Shown here one piece after another: positions 1-6,515 of a DNA stretch of 7,821 bases. The notes beneath the pieces were generated by a model that saw only the letters and a list, made by a program, of their open reading frames with translations, ran no database searches and was not told where the DNA came from. Each line of letters begins with the position of its first letter. Position 1 is the stretch's first letter. The stretch lies in contig CACZTG010000032.1 in the NCBI GenBank assembly GCA_902783995.1, positions 1-7,821 on the forward strand, read 5' to 3'. The position numbers were made by a program, and so were the translations under genes. The stretch comes from an uncultured Ruminococcus sp. Lineage in GTDB: Bacteria; Bacillota_A; Clostridia; RUG12999.

Positions 1-2100
1 GTTCCGGACAATGTTCATTTTTATATTGATGGAAAAGAATATACCGATGAGCGTGACTGGGGCTGTTTTACCGCATGGGCAAGCTATCTCGGCAAAGAAA
101 TCCGCCAGCTTGATTCCGATATAAAATATACCCCCGTTCCTTTTGAGCCCGTCACTTTTGAAATTAAAGCAGGCGAATCGCGCTGGCTCAGCGAATTTAT
201 ACCAAATTACCGCGAAGTTCCTCTCTGGCGTCCCGTTCACATTATAAGCGATTTTAAAATCATTTCCGGCTGCGCCAACGTGAATGTGGCGGCAGTACGC
301 TCGACAGGCACTCCCGGCGACAGAAGCCGCGTAAGCGCAAATGTCGGTTTCGGCTCCTTTGTGCCGCAGTACGAAATGAAAGGTGTTGCGGATTCCAAAA
401 ATCAGGTGGATTCATATATAGAATTTACACTTGACAATTCTTCCATAAACACAAAGCTTCCCGTAAAGGTATTTAACAGATATGCCCCTGACGGCAAAGA
501 GGTCACGGCTTGGTTTACCAACTTAAATCCCACGTCAGACGTGTGGAATAAAGACAACATTGCCGAAAGTTGTATGCTCGGCTTTGACTATAAAGATGAA
601 TCAAAGAAAAAATATTACGGCAAGGGTGTTAAAGATGAGGAAAAAGACAGTGTATGGCATTTTGACACCTCACACGCTCTCGCGACTTCATACGCAAAAG
701 GACTCGGATATACAAAACGAAACTTTGTGCCGAATTTTGAAATAAAAGAATACGTACCCGAGGATTACTGCAATTCTCTCGGAAACTACGGTGTTTTTCA
801 GAATTATCATATTACGCTTACAAATACGGCATACACCGATATGTGGTTTAACTATCAGCTCAATACCGCGGCGAACAACCTTATAATTTTGAGCGATGAA
901 AACGGCAATATTTTTGACGGATACCCTCTTACAAAAGGAAAATCCGCAAAAAAAGAAATTGATACTCTTACAAATATTAAAATACCGGCGCAGCAGACGG
1001 TCAAATTTACGCTTACCGTTATTTTAACCACAAATCACGTCGGCGGTATGGAAAATTCATTTTATATAAGCGACTCTCCGAGCGTTGTGACTTCGTACAA
1101 TTCAAACAGAATATATAACGTTAAAGATTCCTTATATACAGGCAAAGAATATTTAAAGTGGAATGACGGAAAGCTTTATTTCTCGTATGATAAAAAAGAA
1201 TGGCAGGAGAAAGCCGTTCCGCCGAAAACCGCCGAAATTTTCAATACCGTCTGGAATGAAATCAAGCTTACCTGGACGGGTACAGGCTATATAGCGAACA
1301 ACGTGCAGTACAGCGGTATTCCCTACTACCTTGTACGTGATTTATACCGTGACGTATGGTGCTTTGATGAAAACCTGAATATTCTTTCAAAAAATAATTT
1401 CGGAATATATATAACGCAGTCCTCAGGCGCTTTCGGGCATTACTATATCAAAGCGGGAACAAATTTCATATCTGACGACGGCATCGATTGGGCTGTTTTT
1501 GACGGTAACTTCTCACTTCCCTGCTATAACGGCGGAAAATTTGCCGCTTCAATGAAGGACGGCAGAGTATGGTTAAGCGAAAACGGAACCGATTTTTATG
1601 AAGTCAAATATGAAAACCAAAAGCCTCCGTACATTGATTCTCTCGGTGATATTTATTATTATATCAGCGGCAGTACCGTTTATGTTTCCGCTAACGGTCT
1701 TTATTGGAATAAAGCCGAAAGCCCCGTTGATATTGAAAAAATAGGCAGAGATAACGAAAAACTTTTAATAAACGACAAAATATCGGTTGATTTGCCTCCG
1801 CTTGATTTTGAAGCGAGCGGAGCGCAGTATAACGGAAAATATTTAGGCTTTAAAGAGCCGCCCTTAAATATCGGCGGAGTTTATTTTGTTCCGCTCCGCG
1901 GCTTTTCGGTTCTTTCGGAACTTCCTCTAAGGTGGGATTCCGACACCAAAACCGCAAACCTGTTTACAGCCAAAAAAACTTATGCCTTTACGGACGGCGC
2001 GTATTATACCGCAGATGACGAAATCATTTACTGTGACGGTATTGTAACAGTTGACGGAACCATGTATATTCCGATGAACATAATTAAAGATATAAAATAA
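1..2100 (+). CDS. Secreted protein with Asp-box-like repeats and C-terminal copper-amine-oxidase-N-like domain (5' partial)
   Basis: The reading frame is open from base 1 to the TAA at 2098-2100, giving 699 residues with the N-terminus and any signal peptide outside the window. Residues 1 to about 370 are beta-rich and aromatic-rich, with no catalytic signature I recognise. From memory this part resembles the N-terminal regions of large stalk-domain proteins of Clostridia and Paenibacillus, but that is not checked. Residues about 380-580 contain four Asp-box-like motifs of the form S-x-D/N-x-G-x-x-W/F: FSYDKKEWQ (394), ISDDGIDW (490), LSENGTDF (525) and VSANGLYW (562), which suggests a beta-propeller or similar repeated beta-sheet fold. 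Residues about 623-699 resemble the copper amine oxidase N-terminal-like (stalk) domain: GVYFVPLRG, then RWDSDTKTA, ending in GTMYIPMNII. In Bacillota this domain is a structural surface module and does not imply oxidase activity. The gene is convergent with the minus-strand operon. Function unknown; extracellular location is inferred. Confidence 0.85.
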   Translation, partial: VPDNVHFYIDGKEYTDERDWGCFTAWASYLGKEIRQLDSDIKYTPVPFEPVTFEIKAGESRWLSEFIPNYREVPLWRPVHIISDFKIISGCANVNVAAVRSTGTPGDRSRVSANVGFGSFVPQYEMKGVADSKNQVDSYIEFTLDNSSINTKLPVKVFNRYAPDGKEVTAWFTNLNPTSDVWNKDNIAESCMLGFDYKDESKKKYYGKGVKDEEKDSVWHFDTSHALATSYAKGLGYTKRNFVPNFEIKEYVPEDYCNSLGNYGVFQNYHITLTNTAYTDMWFNYQLNTAANNLIILSDENGNIFDGYPLTKGKSAKKEIDTLTNIKIPAQQTVKFTLTVILTTNHVGGMENSFYISDSPSVVTSYNSNRIYNVKDSLYTGKEYLKWNDGKLYFSYDKKEWQEKAVPPKTAEIFNTVWNEIKLTWTGTGYIANNVQYSGIPYYLVRDLYRDVWCFDENLNILSKNNFGIYITQSSGAFGHYYIKAGTNFISDDGIDWAVFDGNFSLPCYNGGKFAASMKDGRVWLSENGTDFYEVKYENQKPPYIDSLGDIYYYISGSTVYVSANGLYWNKAESPVDIEKIGRDNEKLLINDKISVDLPPLDFEASGAQYNGKYLGFKEPPLNIGGVYFVPLRGFSVLSELPLRWDSDTKTANLFTAKKTYAFTDGAYYTADDEIIYCDGIVTVDGTMYIPMNIIKDIK

Positions 2101-2109
2101 CTTATAACT

Positions 2110-2136
2110 AAAACCCGCCTTATACAGGCGGGTTTT
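2110..2136. terminator. Bidirectional intrinsic terminator between convergent genes
   Basis: A perfect 11-bp inverted repeat, AAAACCCGCCT (2110-2120) and AGGCGGGTTTT (2126-2136), encloses a 5-base loop, TATAC. Because the arms start with A4 and end with T4, transcripts in either direction have a GC-rich stem followed by U residues. It lies 9 bases after the stop of the plus-strand gene and 13 bases after the stop of the minus-strand operon, so it very probably serves both. The U tracts are short at four residues, so efficiency cannot be judged from the sequence alone. Confidence 0.9.
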
Positions 2137-2149
2137 AATATTATAATGT

Positions 2150-4804
2150 TTATCTTACAAGCATTATTCCGTAAGTGTCGGCATTTTTCGTCTGCACTAT
2201 AACCTTCAGGCATTTATCTCCGTAATGGATATAATCCAGAAAATCATCGGCGGACGCGTTTCTTACATAAGGATTTTTTCCGGAAGTGTCAAGCATCATA
2301 CATCTGAAATTTGCAAGTATTCTGCTTTCCGTATTGTCACAGTTAAACTCTGTCATTTCCGAGGGATGCTTAGCGGTGATTTTAATGACTCCGTCTTTTG
2401 TCAGATATACATAGCCGAACAAAAACCTGATCGTGTCGTTAAAGCCTACCGTCGGTGCGGCAGAACTGCCCTTAAACTCTCCTCCGTCATAATCGGCGTT
2501 TGAAAGATATAAAAGATCTACCTCGTTTATACGGCTTTTGTAATCCGTTCCTATACGTATAACCGAGCCCGGCGTAAGCTCCGTTGCCCTCATTGTTCTC
2601 GATGAACCGTTTATTTTGACTTCGTCACAAATTATCGCGTCCTCTTTTTTACTGTTTATTCCGTAATAAAGCCTGTAACACGGCATACCTTCTTCATCTG
2701 TGGTATATACTATTTTTTCCACCATTGCCATATATGTATTCTGCGTAATGGCGCTTCCGTCCCCGCCGCTTCCATACATTAGCACGGCGTCGGCATAGGC
2801 ATATTCCTTTGAAGTGTTGTATGCTTCTACAGCGTAAGTATAATTCGTTCTGAAATAAGATACGTTTTTAACTCTGTATTTTTCGTAATCATAACGGTTT
2901 TCCGGAACAATAAATACAACGGTCTGTCCGCCGATAAGCGCCCTGCCGCTTACATTTCCGTTTTTAAAGTAAAGAGCGGAGGATGACATCGGTGCGGATA
3001 TAAACAAACTGTTGTCCTCATTTTCGTTATTGCCGAGATTCACCGTGTCTATTTCGCAAATCTTTCCGTCAGAATTAAGTCTGTATCTTATTACTCCGTC
3101 TGAAAGACCTGTAATTTCCGAAGAATTTTGCTTTACCCTCGTTCCGTCAAGCTTAACATTTTCAGCTGTTTCAAAAACCTGAAGAATCCCTCTCTCGGCG
3201 GATAAAATCTTTATCTCCGTATTTTTATTATGCCCCGATGTCGGTTTGTCAACATATGCCAGATAGCCGAAAACAAGACCTCCGGCTTCATTTTTTATAA
3301 ACGCGGCAATTTTACCTGTAATATCAAGTAAAAAATCACCCTTATATCCCGTTTCTATTTTATACTCGCCTTCATTCGGATATGACTTTGAAAGCTCAAA
3401 TTCATTTTCCTCAATACCGATTTTTGTCGAATCTCCGATACTTATATCCGTTACTCTTCCCGATAAATATTCTCTGACAACGGTTGCTTTAATGAGATTT
3501 CCGTCAAGGCTCTCCGTATAAGAAATAACGTCCCAGGTAAAAATATCCTGAGGATCGACGGGATTTCCGTTTACATCACGAATAATAACATCTCTGCCTT
3601 CATCGCTGATATTCAGCGGCTTTACATCGTATTTGCCCGAAATAAGCTTTTCATCAAGATTTACGGCATGCACGACAATATTTTTTATATCGGTTATAAT
3701 TACCGTATTATATTCATTTGTGCCGCCGCTGTCATTTATAAGCTCAACATAGCCTTCCTGCGGTTTAAAATAAACGGGATTGTAAACTATAGGCTTACCG
3801 TTGTAAATAATATCGGCATTAACGCTTATCTTTGCTTCTTTTGTTTTTTTATCGTTTTCGCTGTATTTATAAACCTTGTCACTAAACGAAATTATATCGT
3901 CGGCTTTGATTTTAAGCGTCTCGTTTTTATCTTCATCCAGAATATGTACAATTGTTCTTTTTCCCGAGCCGTTTTCCTCTCTGTAATACACCGTTACGTT
4001 ATAGCCGAGAAGCTCGTCGGCATTTGTGTCTCCTATATCCAAAGAAATTCCGTTTATCTTTACTTTGCCCGGCTTAACTGCTGATTCACCCGTAAGCGAA
4101 GTATAGCCGTTATCGGTGATTTTGCCTTCAAGCTTATAAATATCAAACTTCTTGGTAAGCAAGGTTTCATCTTTCTGTGAGGAAAAAGTTGCTTCACCGT
4201 TTTTATTTATTTTGGCTATATCGTTTACACCGACAAAAAGTGCTCTGTAAAGCATAATCACGGCATTTTCCTTTGTGATTTCCTCGCCGCTGCCGTACAG
4301 ACCTTTAATTATACCGAGACGGTTTGCAACTGTCAGATAGCCTGCCGAATATCCACCGTCAAATTCCGCCTTCACCGAATACCCCAAAGCGCATACAATA
4401 AGCTTTGCCGCCTGATAAAGCGTTAAATTGTCATACGGCGCAAAAGAACCGTTGTCGTTTCCCGAAACAATGCCTGCCTCGGCAAGACGGTTGATAGCGG
4501 AATATCCTACCGTTTCCTCCGTAACGTCCCAGAAATATGAGCTTCCGCTAAAATCCGCGTCGCTTACGGCTGTCGCTTTAAAAAGCATATCTGCAAAGCT
4601 TGCTCTTGAAATAAATTCATCGGGCGATTTTGCCGCCATATCCTCCGACCATACGCCCATTCCCATAAACAATTCGACAGCGTCAAAATATTCATCTTTA
4701 AATTCGCCTTTTCCTGTCACGTAGTCTTCTGCAGCAAAAATATGACATGATACGGCAAGCACAAGGCAAAGAATTAACGCAAAAAATTTATTTGCTTTAA
4801 GCAT
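2150..4804 (-). CDS. Exported SLH-domain surface protein with long beta-rich repeat body
   Basis: The product has 884 residues. The ATG at 4804 is chosen because AGGAGG lies 9 bases before it and because it gives a clean signal peptide: a lysine-containing n-region, a hydrophobic stretch at about 7-23 and likely cleavage after HIFA (residue 24). A TTG seven codons upstream would place this ribosome site inside the gene. Residues about 31-192 form three SLH-like units, for example FWDVTEETVGYSAINRLAEAG followed by GSFAPYDNLT. The usual TRAE signature is degenerate: ISRAS, LTLYQ and ITKEN. Residues 193-884 are beta-rich with a recurring hairpin, D/G-x-V-I-x-Y followed by a turn and I-x-x-V, near 265, 422, 567 and 743. 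This layout resembles large clostridial SLH proteins attached to secondary wall polymers. It is the last gene of the operon, overlaps the preceding gene by 8 bases and ends at the shared terminator. A structural wall or S-layer role is inferred; no enzyme motif is seen. Confidence 0.88.
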   Translation of the reverse strand: MLKANKFFALILCLVLAVSCHIFAAEDYVTGKGEFKDEYFDAVELFMGMGVWSEDMAAKSPDEFISRASFADMLFKATAVSDADFSGSSYFWDVTEETVGYSAINRLAEAGIVSGNDNGSFAPYDNLTLYQAAKLIVCALGYSVKAEFDGGYSAGYLTVANRLGIIKGLYGSGEEITKENAVIMLYRALFVGVNDIAKINKNGEATFSSQKDETLLTKKFDIYKLEGKITDNGYTSLTGESAVKPGKVKINGISLDIGDTNADELLGYNVTVYYREENGSGKRTIVHILDEDKNETLKIKADDIISFSDKVYKYSENDKKTKEAKISVNADIIYNGKPIVYNPVYFKPQEGYVELINDSGGTNEYNTVIITDIKNIVVHAVNLDEKLISGKYDVKPLNISDEGRDVIIRDVNGNPVDPQDIFTWDVISYTESLDGNLIKATVVREYLSGRVTDISIGDSTKIGIEENEFELSKSYPNEGEYKIETGYKGDFLLDITGKIAAFIKNEAGGLVFGYLAYVDKPTSGHNKNTEIKILSAERGILQVFETAENVKLDGTRVKQNSSEITGLSDGVIRYRLNSDGKICEIDTVNLGNNENEDNSLFISAPMSSSALYFKNGNVSGRALIGGQTVVFIVPENRYDYEKYRVKNVSYFRTNYTYAVEAYNTSKEYAYADAVLMYGSGGDGSAITQNTYMAMVEKIVYTTDEEGMPCYRLYYGINSKKEDAIICDEVKINGSSRTMRATELTPGSVIRIGTDYKSRINEVDLLYLSNADYDGGEFKGSSAAPTVGFNDTIRFLFGYVYLTKDGVIKITAKHPSEMTEFNCDNTESRILANFRCMMLDTSGKNPYVRNASADDFLDYIHYGDKCLKVIVQTKNADTYGIMLVR
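4229..4714 (-). other. Three degenerate SLH units at the N-terminus of the 884-residue protein
   Basis: This segment encodes residues about 31-192. Unit 1 runs from EYFDAVELFMGMGVW to ISRASFADMLFKA. Unit 2 runs from FWDVTEETVGYSAINRLAEA to LTLYQAAKLIVCALGY. Unit 3 runs from GYLTVANRLGIIKG to ITKENAVIMLYRALF. The helix-loop-helix spacing of SLH domains is kept. The TRAE-like position, which in studied SLH trimers contributes to cell-wall polysaccharide binding, is altered in all three units, so binding strength is uncertain. Confidence 0.75.
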
Positions 4805-6485
4805 TTTCTTTCTCCTCCTGTTCAACGTTTAAAACCGCATATATTATTTTTGCAGCCTCTGCTCTCGTACAATAATCGTCGGGAGCAAAAATATTTTCAC
4901 CTTTTCCGTTTATTATGCCCGCGCCTCCGAGCGTTCCGACAGCTTCCTTTGCATAGGACGCAATACTTTCTTCATCGGCAAATTCTTTTTCCTTTACATT
5001 TTTAAATTCTATTCCGTTCGTTTTTGCCGCCCTGTAAATCATTGCCGCAAGCTCCTGCCTTTTTAACCCCTTTCCGATTCCGAAGGTACCGTCCTCATAA
5101 CCGTTTATTATGCCCGCTTTTTTTGCGGCGGCTACATATATATAACTCCAATGGCTGCTATCGATATCGGTAAAGTCACAGGAAACATTTTCCTTTTCAG
5201 CCTTAAAGGCTTCCACAAGAATTTTTGCGATTTCCTCACGGGTTAATATATCGTTCGGATAAAACAAGCCTTCCTCTTTACCCGCTATTATGTTCTGCCC
5301 CAAAAGAGCGAATATGGCTTCTTTTGCCCATGGAACAGTATCAAGGTCCCTAAATGTTTTCGGAGGCTTCGGTGTTACAACAGGCGCTGTATAGGAAGAT
5401 ATTTTTGAGCCTCCGGAGCTCTTTCCTCCACCCGTGCTTCCCGAAGTTTTATCGGTCGTTTCTTCCTTTTTTTCATTCTTTACGGCATCCGTAAAGCTCT
5501 TTTTAAAGCTTTCAACGGAGCTGAAGCTTTTACCTGCAAGTGCTTTATCCACCTCGGAAGGATTTTTAAGGTTTTTGTATTCTGAAAGGTCGAGCCCGAA
5601 ATAATCGTTGTTTTCCGCAAGAAAGCTTTTAAATTCCGACCAGTTCTGCATGGTTTTTACAGCCTGCAAATAAGTTTTTTCGCAGAAACGCTCCACGATA
5701 CTTTCCGCCGAATCAAATCCACCCTCAAGCATAGCCTTATTAACTGGAGCTTTATCGGTTAAATCAAGGTAAATCTTATATGCGTTCAAGGTTTTAACGG
5801 ATAAAACATCATCACAATTTTCTATAAGAGGCTGTACCCCGTCCTCGCTTTGCAGGCTGTTAAAAGCTTTAACAACACACATTTCATAATACGCTTTAAG
5901 GAACATCTCCGCAGTGGTGTACGGTTCATTGTAAACCGCAAGGAAGTTAAAATCCGACTGTTCCAGGCTCTGAAACTTTACTCCGTATATTTCATCGTCA
6001 GGCTTTCCCATTCCAAGACTGCGGAAATTGTCTCCGGCCTCCAGAAGCTCCTTTATTTTTGAAGCATCGTCCGCTGTTCTTGCCGCTTCAAGCTGATTAA
6101 GTACGTCCGTCATATCGCCGGGATTAAATACCACGGTGCTGTAACGCTCACCGTTAACAGGACCGAAAGCAACTACCGTATATTCTCCGGCTTCTTTCTT
6201 AAGCTTAAAGTTTACCTCATAATATCCCGTTTCGTCAGTATATGCCATATATAAGCCGAGTATATGCTGCTTTATATTATCGGCAGTAAGCGAATCTATA
6301 TCAGTGACCGCAGCGCCGCTGCTTAGCACCGCTATCATCACACGCTTTCCTGCGGCTTCCATATCTCCCGATACGGTAACCATATGTGTATCAGCGTTTG
6401 AGGTCGCCTCTATTTCGTTTTCCGCATAAGTTGTCAGGCTCATAAACATTACCGCAATAACAGATGCAATAAATATTTTTTTCAT
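4797..6485 (-). CDS. Exported protein with Ig-like domain, helical repeats and C-terminal SLH triplet
   Basis: The product has 562 residues. It begins with a clear signal peptide (MKKIFIASVIAVMFMSLTTYA, likely cleaved after TYA at 21). Residues about 33-122 look like an Ig-like beta-sandwich (VTVSGDMEAAGKRVMIAVL through GEYTVVAFG). Residues about 128-335 are helical and built from two clear, possibly three, related units. A low-complexity linker (about 336-376: charged, then Gly/Ser-rich, then Pro-rich) leads to three SLH domains at about 377-426, 438-486 and 502-552. Their TRAE-type motifs TREE, KRQE and TRAE are largely intact, so attachment to a pyruvylated secondary wall polymer is plausible from family knowledge. 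The start has GGAG 10 bases upstream. It follows the CBM-module gene by 30 bases and overlaps the next gene by 8 bases, so it is the middle gene of an operon. No catalytic motif is visible; a surface scaffold or adhesin-like role is inferred. Confidence 0.9.
   Translation of the reverse strand: MKKIFIASVIAVMFMSLTTYAENEIEATSNADTHMVTVSGDMEAAGKRVMIAVLSSGAAVTDIDSLTADNIKQHILGLYMAYTDETGYYEVNFKLKKEAGEYTVVAFGPVNGERYSTVVFNPGDMTDVLNQLEAARTADDASKIKELLEAGDNFRSLGMGKPDDEIYGVKFQSLEQSDFNFLAVYNEPYTTAEMFLKAYYEMCVVKAFNSLQSEDGVQPLIENCDDVLSVKTLNAYKIYLDLTDKAPVNKAMLEGGFDSAESIVERFCEKTYLQAVKTMQNWSEFKSFLAENNDYFGLDLSEYKNLKNPSEVDKALAGKSFSSVESFKKSFTDAVKNEKKEETTDKTSGSTGGGKSSGGSKISSYTAPVVTPKPPKTFRDLDTVPWAKEAIFALLGQNIIAGKEEGLFYPNDILTREEIAKILVEAFKAEKENVSCDFTDIDSSHWSYIYVAAAKKAGIINGYEDGTFGIGKGLKRQELAAMIYRAAKTNGIEFKNVKEKEFADEESIASYAKEAVGTLGGAGIINGKGENIFAPDDYCTRAEAAKIIYAVLNVEQEEKENA
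4814..4819 (-). promoter_or_regulatory. Ribosome binding site AGGAGG inside the upstream gene
   Basis: AGGAGG lies 9 bases before the ATG at 4804. It sits within the final codons of the 562-residue gene, where the same bases encode part of its glutamate-rich tail (VEQEEKENA). This decides the start of the 884-residue protein and suggests translational coupling of the two SLH genes. Confidence 0.85.
4830..5357 (-). other. C-terminal SLH domain triplet of the 562-residue protein
   Basis: This segment encodes three well-formed SLH domains: FRDLDTVPWAKEAIFAL to LTREEIAKILVEAF; FTDIDSSHWSYIYVAAAKKAG to LKRQELAAMIYRA; and FADEESIASYAKEAVGTL to CTRAEAAKIIYAVL. Each has the usual F-x-D, alanine-rich helix, G-I-I-x-G and T-R-x-E elements. 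This is the standard cell-wall anchoring module of S-layer and surface enzymes in Bacillota. Confidence 0.93.
5481..5870 (-). repeat. Two tandem helical repeat units in the 562-residue protein
   Basis: Residues about 206-271 and 274-335 align as diverged repeats. Shared positions include AFNSLQ / AVKTMQ, LIENCDD / LAENNDY, a later Y-K pair (NAYK / SEYK), VNKAMLEGGFDSAES / VDKALAGKSFSSVES, and a closing F. A weaker, possible earlier unit lies at about 128-203 (5877-6104), including LEAARTADD, KELLEAGDNF and TTAEMFLKAYY. The repeat is visible only at protein level, which indicates old duplication. Function is not known. Confidence 0.65.
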
Positions 6486-6495
6486 TTAAGCTTTA

Positions 6496-6499
6496 CTCC
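6496..6499 (-). promoter_or_regulatory. Ribosome binding site GGAG for the 562-residue gene
   Basis: GGAG lies 10 bases before the ATG at 6485, within the 30-base gap after the TGA of the CBM-module gene. The gap contains no hairpin terminator, only an A6T5 tract, so co-transcription with the upstream gene is likely. Confidence 0.7.
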
Positions 6500-6515
6500 A
6501 TTCAAAAAATTTTTA

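Noticed and set aside
280..282. GTG as the start codon of the plus-strand gene
   Set aside because: The same frame is open without a stop back to base 1, the upstream residues look like normal protein, and no ribosome site or signal peptide is present here.
1180..1713. Sialidase activity of the plus-strand protein based on Asp-box motifs
   Set aside because: Asp boxes occur in many non-enzymatic propellers, and I see neither the FRIP-type motif nor a convincing arginine triad.
1867..2097. Functional copper amine oxidase
   Set aside because: Only the small N-terminal-like stalk domain is present; the catalytic domain with its topaquinone tyrosine motif is absent from the visible part.
3668..4084. 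Open frame on the plus strand opposite the 884-residue gene
   Set aside because: It lies fully antisense to a well-supported gene, its product is a Phe/Ile/Cys-rich shadow of that frame, and I see no independent coding signal.
4428..4724. Open frame on the plus strand opposite the SLH-like region
   Set aside because: It is fully antisense to recognisable SLH coding sequence and shows no domain of its own.
4742..4804. Lipoprotein signal (LAVSC) in the 884-residue protein
   Set aside because: The residue at -3 is Ala rather than Leu/Val/Ile, and a good signal peptidase I site (HIFA then AED) follows.
4823..4825. TTG as an earlier start of the 884-residue protein
   Set aside because: It would place the AGGAGG site inside the coding region. 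The ATG at 4804 has ideal spacing and gives a better signal peptide.
6504..6514. A6T5 tract as a terminator between the first two operon genes
   Set aside because: It has no GC-rich stem and sits just before the ribosome site, so it is more likely a simple AT-rich spacer.
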